From contig NZ_BMSA01000011.1 in NCBI RefSeq assembly GCF_014648915.1, positions 1-64,000 of the forward strand: 64,000 nucleotides of DNA, read 5' to 3'. The translations under genes were made by a program, and so were the position numbers. The stretch's first letter is position 1. Every line of letters starts with the position of its first letter. Below are positions 32,185 to 40,124 of this stretch, one piece after another. The DNA is from Streptomyces phaeofaciens (GTDB lineage: Bacteria; Actinomycetota; Actinomycetes; Streptomycetales; Streptomycetaceae). A model generated the notes under the pieces. It was not told the DNA's origin. It saw nothing but the letters and a program-made list of their open reading frames with translations, and made no database searches.

Positions 32185-32225
32185 GGGGCCGGGGGCCGGT
32201 CCGCGGGGGCCGGGGGCCGGTCCGC
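32185..32225. repeat. Direct repeat in the 3' intergenic region of the polyketide cluster
   Basis: A 20-base unit GGGGCCGGGGGCCGGTCCGC occurs twice at a 21-base period (32185-32204 and 32206-32225), followed by a weaker third copy. It lies in the 261-base gap between the convergent hydroxylase and formate dehydrogenase genes. The G-rich strand could form stable structure and help end transcription from either side. No gene or clear terminator with a T-run is seen in the gap. Confidence 0.6.
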
Positions 32226-32366
32226 ACGGCCGCAGGCCGGTCTGCACGGCCGTGCCGCCGTGGCCGGGTGTGACGTCCCGGGAGGCCGCCGCCCGGATGC
32301 GGTCGAGGACCGTGCGTGTCGACCGCGTCCGAGGGGATGGGCGGTGGCCTCCCCCGGTTCACCGGG

Positions 32367-33509
32367 TCACTTGGTGACCGAGTAGGAGTGGGCGCCGGTG
32401 CCGGCCAGGGCTCCGCCGTCGACGATCAGGTACGCGTCGCGGATCGGACGGCCCGCGAGCCAGGACTCCAGGATCTCGCGGGTGCCGGCCGCGTAGCGGG
32501 CCTGCGCCGAGAGGGACGAGCCGGAGATGTGCGGGGTCATGCCGTGGTGCGGCATGCTGCGCCAGGGATGGTCGGCCGGGGCCGGCTGCGGGTACCAGAC
32601 GTCGCCCGCGTAGCCCGCCAACTGCCCGCCGCGCAGGGCGCGTTCGACGGCGTCCCGGTCGACGATCCGCGCCCGCGCGGTGTTGATCAGGTAGGCGCCG
32701 CGCTTCATCCTGGCGAGCAGTTCGTCGCCGAACAGCCCCTCGGTCTCGGGGTGCAGCGGCGCGTTGACGGTGACGACGTCGCAGTGCGGCACCATGTCCG
32801 CCGCGCTCTCGTGGAAGGTCAGCCCCAGCTCCTCCTCGACCTCGCGCGGCAGCCGGTGCCGGTCGGTGTAGTGCAGCCGTACCTCGAAGGGCGCGAGGCG
32901 GCGCAGGACGGCGAGGCCGATCCGCCCGGCGGCGACCGTGCCGACGTGCATGCCTTCGAGGTCGTAGGAGCGGGCCACGCAGTCGGCGATGTTCCAGCCG
33001 CCGTCGAGCACCACCTGGTGGGAGGGCAGGTAGTTGCGCACGAGGGACAGCGTCATCATCACCACGTGCTCCGCGACGCTGATGCTGTTGGAGTACGTCA
33101 CCTCGGCGACCGTCACCCCGTTCGCGACGGCCGCGTCGAGGTCGACGTGGTCGGAGCCGATGCCCGCGGTGACGGCGAGCTTGAGGTTCTTCGCGGCGGC
33201 GATGCGCTCCGCCGTCAGGTACGCCGGCCAGAACGGCTGCGAGATCACCACGTCCGCGTCGGCCAGCTCACGGTCGAAGACCGAGCCGTCGCCGTCCTTG
33301 TCGGAGGTGACGACGAGGGTGTGGCCGGCCTTCTCCAGGAAGTCCCGCAGGCCGAGTTCGCCGGACACGCTGCCCAGGAGGTGCCCCGGGGTGAAGTCGA
33401 CGGCTTCCGGGGTCGGGGTGGTCTGGCCGCCCGGGTAGTGGTCGATCGTGGGGAGGTCGTCGCGGGCGTACGCGGTCGGGTATCCGTCGGTCGGGTCGTC
33501 GTACAGGAC
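32367..33509 (-). CDS. fdh: NAD-dependent formate dehydrogenase, no canonical start codon
   Basis: The reading is closely similar to bacterial NAD-FDH over its length: VLYDDP near the start, YPGGQTTPTPEA, SGELGLRDFLE, ISQPFWPAY, NSISVAEH, the NAD-binding AAGRIGLAVLRRLAPF with Asp in YTDRHR (NAD preference), GDVWYPQPAP (active Gln) and MTPHISG (active His). It oxidises formate to CO2 with NADH formation. Homologues begin with about six residues before VLYDDP. Here no ATG, GTG or TTG occurs in this frame between the conserved start and the stop of the upstream gene at 33601; only a CTG inside VLY is available. Either it uses CTG, starts far upstream inside the M24 gene, or has lost its start. 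NTARG reads NTARA. The end is certain; the start is not. Confidence 0.82.
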   Translation of the reverse strand, partial: VLYDDPTDGYPTAYARDDLPTIDHYPGGQTTPTPEAVDFTPGHLLGSVSGELGLRDFLEKAGHTLVVTSDKDGDGSVFDRELADADVVISQPFWPAYLTAERIAAAKNLKLAVTAGIGSDHVDLDAAVANGVTVAEVTYSNSISVAEHVVMMTLSLVRNYLPSHQVVLDGGWNIADCVARSYDLEGMHVGTVAAGRIGLAVLRRLAPFEVRLHYTDRHRLPREVEEELGLTFHESAADMVPHCDVVTVNAPLHPETEGLFGDELLARMKRGAYLINTARARIVDRDAVERALRGGQLAGYAGDVWYPQPAPADHPWRSMPHHGMTPHISGSSLSAQARYAAGTREILESWLAGRPIRDAYLIVDGGALAGTGAHSYSVTK

Positions 33510-33600
33510 GCGGTCGGCTGCCGATGCGGCGGGACGGCTCGGGGAACCGGGTGATCGACGGGGCGGGGCGGGGCCGGCCCGGTTCGCGAAGGGGCGGGAT

Positions 33601-34294
33601 TCAGCCGAGGGTGAGCAGTTCCTCGCAGAAGCCGCCGAAGCCTCGCTCGCGGTCGACGAGGTGGATCTCGAGGATCCAGTGGCAGCGGCGCCCGGCCATG
33701 TCCGTGCGCCGCAGCGGGGTGTCGTTCGCCGGGGCGATGTACGACTCCACGTCCGCCGTCGATCCACGCGTGCGGGAACTCGCCGACCAGATGGCCGGCG
33801 TGCCAGCCGCCCAGCTCCCACCCGGCCTCGGCGGCCAGCCGCTCCACCTCGGTGTACAGCTGCTTGCCCGTGATGTCGGGCGTGTCGGCGAAGAACCGCT
33901 TGCCGGCGGCGAAGGCCTTCGCCAGGTCGTCCCGCAGCCGGTGCTTGACCGGGTCGTCGCCGAGGACGAAGGTCCGCCCGAAGTCGGCCTCGTACTCCTC
34001 GAAGATCGGCCCGAAGTCGGCGAACACGATGTCGTCCGCACCGATCACCCGGTCCGGCGGGTTCTCCCGGTACGGCTCGAGCGTGTTCGGCCCGGACCGC
34101 ACGATCCGCTTGTGCCAGTGCCGGGTGGTGCCGAACAGTTCGTTCGCGAGATCCCGGACGCGGTCGCCGACCGCCCGCTCCCCGGCCCCCGGCACCACCA
34201 GGCCGCGCCTGTCGATCTCCGCGAACAGCCGAACGGCCTTCGCCTGTGCGTCCAGCAGCCGTGCCGCACGCGTGGGTTCGTCGTCATCCGCCAT
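33601..34294 (-). pseudogene. M24 metallopeptidase-fold protein (creatinase/aminopeptidase P type), frameshifted
   Basis: Two overlapping frames together give one M24 protein of about 230 residues. The first frame (from ATG 34294) carries the metal-ligand stretch FADFGPIFEEYEADFG and the GWHAGHLVGEFPHAWIDG motif. The second, from about 33757 down to the TGA at 33601, carries DVESYIAPANDTPL and the last two ligands in ILEIHLVD and GFCEELLTLG. Reading GGCGGACG as GGCGACG restores one frame, so a single extra G near 33755-33761 breaks it. Without the second frame the protein would lack both C-terminal metal-binding Glu residues. It may be a true mutation or a sequencing error in a GC-rich run. 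It lies just upstream of the formate dehydrogenase on the same strand. An upstream ATG at 34330 is also possible. Confidence 0.8.
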
Positions 34295-34415
34295 GGTGGC
34301 GAACGTACTTTTCCCTCCCCTTCCCGGCAATCGGACAAGAGCGGTCCGCCCGGGGCCTTCGAGGCGGGGGCGGCCGAATCATCACCCGAGGGCAGGACGG
34401 CCCCGGGCTGGTAAA

Positions 34416-34430
34416 TGAAAATGATTATCG
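34416..34430 (+). promoter_or_regulatory. Zur-like operator
   Basis: TGAAAATGATTATCG stands out as an AT-rich island in DNA of over 70% GC. Five of its seven arm positions are symmetric, and it closely resembles the TGAAAATGATTTTCA-type boxes I know for the zinc repressor Zur in Streptomyces; it does not look like the iron box of IdeR/DmdR. It lies about 97 bases before the GTG of the first gene of the ten-gene operon, in the divergent gap from the broken M24 gene. It implies repression in zinc-replete cells. Confidence 0.7.
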
Positions 34431-34527
34431 ATAGCGTGTGCGTGCGCAGCACCCGGCCCCTCCCGCCCGAGGGCTCTCCGGGATGCCCTGGCGCCGAGCC
34501 TGAACCGAGCCCACGAAAAGGGGAGTT

Positions 34528-35784
34528 GTGACGCATCTGCTGATGGTCGAGAGCTGGGTCGGGTCGATGAGCAGACTGCTGCCGCGGGCGATCCGGGAGG
34601 GCGGGCACGAGTTCACGTTCCTCACCCGCGACCTGCACCACTACCTCCGCCCGGCACCCGACGCGGCGGCACACCCGCTGCTCGGCGCGCGCAACGTGAT
34701 CACGGCCGACACCAACGACACCGACGCCCTGCTGCCTCGGATCGCGCGCCTGCACGAGGTGCTGCGCTTCGACGGCGTGCTCACGTCCTGCGACTACTAC
34801 CTGCCGACGGCGGCACGGATCGCCGCACGTCTGGGCCTGCCGGGCCCGGCCCCGGAGGCGGTGCAGAGCGCCTGCCGCAAGGACACCACCCGCCGTGTCC
34901 TGCGCGACGCGGGGGTGCCCGGGCCGCGCTTCGCCGTGCACGAGGAGTGGGCCGACCTCGCCCGGGCGGCGCGGAGCATCGGCTACCCGCTCGTCGTCAA
35001 GCCCGTCGACCTCTGCGCGGGCATGCATGTGCGGCGCGTGGACGACGAGATCCAACTCGCCGCCGCCGTAAGGGCGCTGGCCGACTTCCCGGTCAACGCC
35101 CGGGGGCAGCGCCGGGATCCCGCCGTCCTGCTGGAGGAACTGCTGGACGGCCCCGAGGTGAGCGTCGAGACGGTGTCGCACGCGGGTGCGGTGCATGTGG
35201 TGGGCGTGACCGACAAGAGCATCGGCGGGGCACCCGCGTTCATCGAGACCGGGCACATGTTCCCGGCCGCCCTGCCGCCCGCCGACATCGCGGGGGCCGA
35301 ACGGACCGCCCTCGCCGCGCTCGAGGCCCTCGGCCTGACCGACGGTGTGGTGGCGCACACCGAGATCAAGCTGACCACCGCCGGGCCGCGCGTGGTCGAG
35401 GTCAATCCGCGGCCCGCCGGGAACCGCATCACCGAGCTGGTCCGCCGGGTGACCGGCATCGACCTGGCCGCGGCCTTCGTGGAGGTGTCCCTCGGCCGCC
35501 GGCCCGACCTGCGGCGCGGCGACACCGGGCTGCGCAGCGCGGCCGTCGGCTTCCTCGTCCCGGAGACCTCCGGCACGCTCGAGTCGCTGGACGGCGACGC
35601 GCTCCGGGACGTGCCGGGCGTACTGGAGGTGCGGCTCGCCGAGCCCGGCGCACAGGTGAAGGCGGCCGGCAGCAACAACGAGTACCTCGGGCATGTCATG
35701 GCGGGCGATGCCGAGGGACCGGGCGCCCGCGACCATGTCGAGGCCCTGCTCGACGAGCTGCGACGCACGCTGGTGATCCGATGA
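34528..35784 (+). CDS. ATP-grasp carboxylate-amine ligase
   Basis: This 418-residue protein has the ATP-grasp fold: an N-terminal Rossmann-like pre-ATP domain (MTHLLMVESWVGSM), ATP-binding GYPLVVKPVDLCAGMHV near residue 152, ELLDGPEVSVE, and the metal/ATP site HTEIKLTTAGPRVVEVNPRPAGNR with its EVNPR motif. Such ligases activate a carboxylate as acyl phosphate and join it to an amine, forming amide bonds between amino-acid-like units. GTG 34528 has a good GGGGAG site. Its stop overlaps the next start (ATGA). As the first gene of the Zur-boxed operon it is the likely bond-forming enzyme of the inferred metallophore. The substrate is unknown. Confidence 0.88.
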   Translation: MTHLLMVESWVGSMSRLLPRAIREGGHEFTFLTRDLHHYLRPAPDAAAHPLLGARNVITADTNDTDALLPRIARLHEVLRFDGVLTSCDYYLPTAARIAARLGLPGPAPEAVQSACRKDTTRRVLRDAGVPGPRFAVHEEWADLARAARSIGYPLVVKPVDLCAGMHVRRVDDEIQLAAAVRALADFPVNARGQRRDPAVLLEELLDGPEVSVETVSHAGAVHVVGVTDKSIGGAPAFIETGHMFPAALPPADIAGAERTALAALEALGLTDGVVAHTEIKLTTAGPRVVEVNPRPAGNRITELVRRVTGIDLAAAFVEVSLGRRPDLRRGDTGLRSAAVGFLVPETSGTLESLDGDALRDVPGVLEVRLAEPGAQVKAAGSNNEYLGHVMAGDAEGPGARDHVEALLDELRRTLVIR

Positions 35785-36722
35785 CCGCCACCCCGCACAC
35801 CGCCCACATCGCCCACCCCGCCCACATCGCCCACCCCGCCCACATCGCCCACCCCGCCGACATCGCCCCCGTCGCCCGATCCGCCCGCACGACGGTCGCG
35901 GCCCACGAGTCGTACGACGAGCTCGTGGCCCGCGTCCTCGCCGGTGAGTTGGGCCCTGATCCCGCCTCGCAGCGGATCGCCGTGGCTTTCGGCACGCGGC
36001 AGGCGGTACGGCACGACGGGCGCGGCACCGGCTACCGCAACGACGTCCTCAGCCTGCGCCTGGGCTCGGCCGTCGGCTCGTGCGCGGTCGAGCCCGGGAC
36101 GCTGCCCGACGGCACGATCGACGACTGTGCGGGCACCGATGTGGCCCGGCTGCTGGGGCATCCGCTGGCGCCGGTGCGGGTGGCCGCGCTGGACGCCTAT
36201 CTGATGCACGTCCACCCGCACACCGCGCCGAACGGGGCGCGGCCCGTGCCGTTGCCCGCCGGGACGTCGCTGGAGAAGTCCCGGGCCCGGGCGAGGGCCG
36301 TCGTCGAGCTGCTCGATCTGCCGGCGGGCGCGACCGTGCTGGTGGTGGGTGTCGTCAACTCGCTGCTGGAGGAGCTGCGTTCGCGCCGGCTGGACTACGT
36401 GCCCTGTGATCTCAAGGGCGGGCTGACCGAGTGGGGCGAGGCGGTCGTCACCGACGCGCCGGCCGAGGCGGACCGCTGCGACGCGCTGCTGGTGTCCGGG
36501 ATGACGCTGGGCAACGGCACCTTCGATCCGCTACGGCGGCACGCGCTGCGGCACGGCAAACAGCTGGTGATGTTCGCCCAGACGGGCAGCGCCGTCCTGC
36601 CCCGCTTCCTCGGCCACGGGGTGAGCGCGGTGTGCGCCGAGCCGTACCCGTTCTTCTGGCTCGACGGCGGCCCCGGCACGGTGCACCAGTACGGCGGCCC
36701 TGATCCGGAGGGGGGACGATGA
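35781..36722 (+). CDS. DUF4213/DUF364-like 'heavy-metal chelation' Rossmann protein with His-rich N-terminus
   Basis: This 313-residue protein shows an N-terminal DUF4213-like part (RIAVAFGTRQAVRHDGRGTGYRN) and a C-terminal Rossmann-like DUF364 part (VVGVVNSLLEEL, LLVSGMTLGNGTFDPL, MFAQTGSAVLP). DUF364 is the family named putative heavy-metal chelation domain; its reaction is not established. The first 30 residues hold seven His in AHIAHP repeats, plausibly a metal-binding extension or a slippage product. The start overlaps the ligase stop (ATGA), and the stop overlaps the next start the same way, so translation is coupled through three genes. Its place among biosynthesis genes suggests a metal-binding or late biosynthetic role. 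The family call is fair; the function is unknown. Confidence 0.75.
   Translation: MTATPHTAHIAHPAHIAHPAHIAHPADIAPVARSARTTVAAHESYDELVARVLAGELGPDPASQRIAVAFGTRQAVRHDGRGTGYRNDVLSLRLGSAVGSCAVEPGTLPDGTIDDCAGTDVARLLGHPLAPVRVAALDAYLMHVHPHTAPNGARPVPLPAGTSLEKSRARARAVVELLDLPAGATVLVVGVVNSLLEELRSRRLDYVPCDLKGGLTEWGEAVVTDAPAEADRCDALLVSGMTLGNGTFDPLRRHALRHGKQLVMFAQTGSAVLPRFLGHGVSAVCAEPYPFFWLDGGPGTVHQYGGPDPEGGR
35802..35870 (+). repeat. 18-base tandem repeat coding His-rich AHIAHP units
   Basis: Three perfect copies of GCCCACATCGCCCACCCC (35802-35819, 35820-35837, 35838-35855) are followed by a degenerate partial copy ending near 35870. They encode (AHIAHP)x3 then ADIAP at the N-terminus of the DUF364-type protein. 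Spacing of His every three residues could coordinate zinc or nickel. Confidence 0.95.
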
Positions 36723-37807
36723 CCACGACGGCCGTACGCCCCGTCGCCCGCCCGGAGCTGCTCACCCTGCTCGGCCGCACTCCCCTGGTCCGGGTCACCG
36801 CCGACCTGCCAGGCCCGCACCCCGGATTCTGGGCCAAGCTCGAAGGGCTCGCGGCGGGCGGCATGAAGGCGCGGGCCGCCGTGTCGATGCTGCGGGGCGC
36901 CCGTGAGCGCGGCGAACTGCGGCCCGGCGCACCGGTGGTGGAGTCCACCTCCGGCACGCTCGGCATCGGGCTCGCCTTCGCGGGGCAGGCGCTCGGGCAT
37001 CCCGTCGTACTGGTCGGCGACAGTGAACTGGAGCCGTCCATGAGGCAGTTGCTGCGCGCTCATGGGGTGCGGCTGGAGATCGTGGCCCATCCGGCGGCCC
37101 GGGGCGGCTGGCAGGCCGCGCGGCTCGGCCGACTGCGTGAGCTGCTCGCCGTGCTGCCGGGCGCCTACTGGCCGGACCAGTACAACAACCCTGACAACAC
37201 TGCCGGTTACGCCTCTCTGGCCGCCGAACTCGTCGACCGGCTCGACCATCTCGACGTCCTGGTGTGCAGCGTCGGCACCGGCGGCCACAGCGCGGGCGTG
37301 ATCGGCCCGCTGCGGCGGCGCTGGCCCGCTCTGCGGCTGATCGGTGTCGACTCGACCGGCTCCACCATCTTCGGCCAGCCCGCCCGGCCGAGGCTGATGC
37401 GCGGCCTGGGCAGCAGCATCCACCCTCGTAACGTCGCCTACGACGCCTTCGACGAGGTTCACTGGGTCGGCCCGGCCGAGGCCGTGGACAGCTGCCGCCG
37501 ACTGGCCCGCGGAAGCTTCGTCAGCGGTGGCTGGAGCACGGGCGCCGCCGCCCGCGTCGCCGCCTGGGCGGCCCGCGTCCACCCTGGCGCGGTCGTCGCC
37601 ACCGTCTTCCCCGACGGCCCGCACCGCTACCTCGGCACCGTCTACGAGGACGACTTCACCACCGCCCACGGCCTCGACCCCGCCGCGGCGGCCACCTGCC
37701 CGGTCGAGATCCCGCACCCCCGTGCGGTGGAGGCCACCGGCTGGGCGCGCTGCACCCGCGTCACCGACCCGCTGAAGGCCGTCCCCCGTCCGGAAAGGAC
37801 CCCGTGA
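36719..37807 (+). CDS. Cysteine-synthase-like PLP enzyme (SbnA/AMA-synthase type candidate)
   Basis: This 362-residue fold-type II PLP enzyme has the Schiff-base Lys in GGMKARAAVSML near residue 50, the substrate loop ESTSGTLGIGLA (the ESSSGN position of SbnA-like enzymes) and the phosphate-binding VGTGGHSAG near 190. Cysteine synthase relatives that do not make cysteine catalyse beta-replacement on O-acetyl- or O-phosphoserine with an amine donor: SbnA makes the diaminopropionate precursor of staphyloferrin B, and related enzymes build aminopolycarboxylic acids. In this operon I infer such C-N bond formation to create a chelating amino acid. It overlaps both neighbours by 4 bases. The donor and acceptor are unknown. 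Confidence 0.85.
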   Translation: MTTTAVRPVARPELLTLLGRTPLVRVTADLPGPHPGFWAKLEGLAAGGMKARAAVSMLRGARERGELRPGAPVVESTSGTLGIGLAFAGQALGHPVVLVGDSELEPSMRQLLRAHGVRLEIVAHPAARGGWQAARLGRLRELLAVLPGAYWPDQYNNPDNTAGYASLAAELVDRLDHLDVLVCSVGTGGHSAGVIGPLRRRWPALRLIGVDSTGSTIFGQPARPRLMRGLGSSIHPRNVAYDAFDEVHWVGPAEAVDSCRRLARGSFVSGGWSTGAAARVAAWAARVHPGAVVATVFPDGPHRYLGTVYEDDFTTAHGLDPAAAATCPVEIPHPRAVEATGWARCTRVTDPLKAVPRPERTP

Positions 37808-38865
37808 AGGCCAGCCTGCGCACCGTGCGCCTCGAACTCGCCGAGCCGCTGCGCATCTCCCGCTCCACCATGTCCGCCCGCGACGCCGTATGGCTGACCG
37901 TCGAACACGACGGCGTCACCGGTCACGGCGAGGCCGTCAGCAGCGTCTACCAGCGGCTCGACGTCCGGACCCTGGAACGGCTCCTGACCGCCGTCGGTAC
38001 GGACCTCGCCCGCTTCCCCGACCCCGAGAGCGCCCTGGACGCCCTGTGGGCGGCCGGGCCGGCCGGGGAGGGCCGCACTCCCCCGGCCGTGACCGCCGCC
38101 GCCGAGGCCGCGCTGCTCGACCTCGTCGGCAAGCGGGCCGACCGTCCCGTGCACCGGCTGCTCGGTGCCGGGAGGCCTCCGGTCGCGGCCACCGCCCGCA
38201 CCATCGGCATCACCTCCCTCGCCCACGCGGCGGCCCAGGCCCGCCGTCTCGTGGCGAGCGGCTTCGAGATCATCAAGGTCAAGGCGGGAACGCCCGATCC
38301 GGAGGACGACGTGGAGAGGGTCCGGGTCATCCGCGACGCCGCGCCCCGGGCCCGCCTGCTCCTCGACCCCAACGGCGCCTGGACGGTCGCGCGGGCCGAG
38401 GCGCTGCTGCCCCGGTTCGCCGACCTCGGCGTCGAGGCCGTCGAGCAGCCCCTCGCGCCGGGCGATCCCCGGGCGCTGGGCGCGCTGGCCGAACGCTCAC
38501 CGCTGCCGGTCATCGCCGACGAGGACGCCGTCGGCCTGGACGACGTCCGCCACCTGGCCGGACGCGTCCAGGGCGTCAACGTCAAGCTCGCCAAGTGCGG
38601 CGGGGCGCACGCCGCCCTGCGTATCGCCGAGGCGATCGACGGCAGTGGCACGGAGCTGATGCTGGGCTGCCTGACCGCCAGCAGCCTCGGCCTCGCGCCC
38701 GCCGTCCACCTCGCCGGCCGGGCCCGCTGGGCCGACCTCGACGGGCACCTGCTGCTCGCCCGCGACCCGTGGACCGGCATCGGCGGCGAGGACGGAGTCG
38801 TCCGCCCGAACGGCCTTCCCGGTCTGGGAGTTCGGGAGGCGGTGGCGCATGCGGACCTGGCGTGA
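37804..38865 (+). CDS. Enolase-superfamily epimerase (dipeptide epimerase / N-acyl amino acid racemase type)
   Basis: This 353-residue protein has the MLE-subgroup layout: an N-terminal capping domain, then a barrel with the KxK acid/base pair IIKVKAG near residue 160, metal ligands in LLLDPNGAW (Asp), VEQPL (Glu) and IADED (Asp), the opposing Lys in VNVKLAKCGG and a late ADLDGHLLL motif like that of L-Ala-D/L-Glu epimerases. It would invert an alpha-carbon of an amino acid residue in a dipeptide or acylated amino acid. Beside an ATP-grasp ligase this suggests a D-configured centre in the product. The GTG start overlaps the previous stop (GTGA), and the end overlaps the MFS start by 17 bases. 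Confidence 0.87.
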   Translation: MKASLRTVRLELAEPLRISRSTMSARDAVWLTVEHDGVTGHGEAVSSVYQRLDVRTLERLLTAVGTDLARFPDPESALDALWAAGPAGEGRTPPAVTAAAEAALLDLVGKRADRPVHRLLGAGRPPVAATARTIGITSLAHAAAQARRLVASGFEIIKVKAGTPDPEDDVERVRVIRDAAPRARLLLDPNGAWTVARAEALLPRFADLGVEAVEQPLAPGDPRALGALAERSPLPVIADEDAVGLDDVRHLAGRVQGVNVKLAKCGGAHAALRIAEAIDGSGTELMLGCLTASSLGLAPAVHLAGRARWADLDGHLLLARDPWTGIGGEDGVVRPNGLPGLGVREAVAHADLA

Positions 38866-40111
38866 GACGCGCCGCCTGCCGCTCGCGGTCCAGCTCCTGC
38901 TGGTCAACCAGCTCGGCGTCAACACGGGCTTCTATCTCCTCATCCCCTATCTGGCCACCCACCTGGACGAGGACCTGGGCATGTCGGCGGTCGTCGTCGG
39001 CGTCGTCCTCGGTGTGCGCAACCTCAGCCAGCAGGGGCTGTTCATCATCGGCGGGTCCGCCGCCGACCGGCTGGGGGCGCGCGGCGTCATCATCACCGGC
39101 TGCGCCCTGCGCACCGCCGGGTTCGCGCTGTTCGCGCTCGGCGACGGCCTGGCCGTGCTGCTCGCCGCGTCCGTGCTGAGCGGGCTCGCGGGCGCGCTGT
39201 TCAACCCCGCCGTGCGCACCTACCTCGCCCAGGAGGCGGCGGAGCGCAGGGCCGAGGCGTTCGCCCTGTTCAACGTGTTCGCCACGACCGGCGCCCTGAT
39301 CGGCCCCCTGCTGGGCAGCGTGCTGCTGCTGGTGGACTTCCGCACGTCCGCGCTGACCGCCGCCGGGATCTTCGCGGCCCTCACCGTCGCGCAGGCCCTG
39401 GTCCTGCCCGCCCGGAAGGTCGGGCCGAGCGATGCCACCGTTCTCGCGGACTGGCGCGAGGTGCTGGGCAACCGCGCCTTCCTCGCGTTCGCCCTCGCCA
39501 TGATCGGCATGTTCACCCTGGAGAACCAGCTGTACCTGCTGCTGCCCGACGGAGCCCGCCGGGCCACCGGCTGGGACGGTGCGGCCGGGCTGGTCCTCCT
39601 CGTCGGCACCCTCGCCAATCTGGCGTTCCAGCTGCGCATCACCCATGCCCTGAAGGAGCGGGGGGACCGGGCGCGCTGGATCGCGGCGGGCCTGGGTCTG
39701 ATGGCCCTGGCGTTCCTGCCGCCCGCCGTGGTGACGGCCGGCTCCGGCGGCCCTGACGGTGTGGCCGGCGCGGCGCTGCGTGCCCTGCCCGTCCTGGCCG
39801 GCGCGCTGCTGCTCCACCTGGGAGTGATGATCGCCCAGCCGTTCGTGATGGAGCTGATCCCCGGCTTCGGCAGGCCCGGGCTGACCGGCACCTACTTCGG
39901 CGTCTTCTACGTGGTCTCCGGCATCGCGGCAGCCGTCGGCAACGCCGTCGTCGGCTGGGCCATGGACACCGGGGAGCGGGGCGGCGCCGGCTGGCTGCCG
40001 TGGGCGTGCTGCGCGCTGTTCGGGCTCGCCTCCGCGCTGGGCGTGGCGCGGCTGCACCGGCTCGGGTCCCTGCCGCAGCCGTCGAAGCCCGCGATACCCG
40101 TGACGGTCTGA
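38849..40111 (+). CDS. MFS transporter, probable exporter
   Basis: This 420-residue protein has about twelve hydrophobic segments in two halves. The loop between helices 2 and 3 reads GGSAADRLGARG, the MFS motif A (GxxxDRxGxR), and SGLAGALFNPAVRTYLA resembles drug and siderophore exporters. Its place in a biosynthetic operon that also encodes an importer suggests it exports the finished small molecule, as CntE does for staphylopine (analogy only). The ATG lies inside the epimerase gene, giving translational coupling. The substrate is not determinable from sequence. Confidence 0.88.
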   Translation: MRTWRETRRLPLAVQLLLVNQLGVNTGFYLLIPYLATHLDEDLGMSAVVVGVVLGVRNLSQQGLFIIGGSAADRLGARGVIITGCALRTAGFALFALGDGLAVLLAASVLSGLAGALFNPAVRTYLAQEAAERRAEAFALFNVFATTGALIGPLLGSVLLLVDFRTSALTAAGIFAALTVAQALVLPARKVGPSDATVLADWREVLGNRAFLAFALAMIGMFTLENQLYLLLPDGARRATGWDGAAGLVLLVGTLANLAFQLRITHALKERGDRARWIAAGLGLMALAFLPPAVVTAGSGGPDGVAGAALRALPVLAGALLLHLGVMIAQPFVMELIPGFGRPGLTGTYFGVFYVVSGIAAAVGNAVVGWAMDTGERGGAGWLPWACCALFGLASALGVARLHRLGSLPQPSKPAIPVTV

Positions 40112-40124
40112 GGAAGGACGAGCC

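Noticed and set aside
32106..32366. A small gene in the gap after the flavin hydroxylase
   Set aside because: Open frames here are G/C-repeat readings with no ribosome site or recognisable protein pattern.
34416..34430. Reading the operator as an iron (IdeR/DmdR) box
   Set aside because: The TTAGGTTAGGCTAACCTAA-type iron box shares little with it; the TGAAAATGAT core fits Zur/Fur-family boxes better.
36719..37807. Housekeeping cysteine synthase
   Set aside because: The SSGN-type loop is STSGTLG and the Lys motif differs (GGMKARA), and the gene sits inside a biosynthetic and transport operon.
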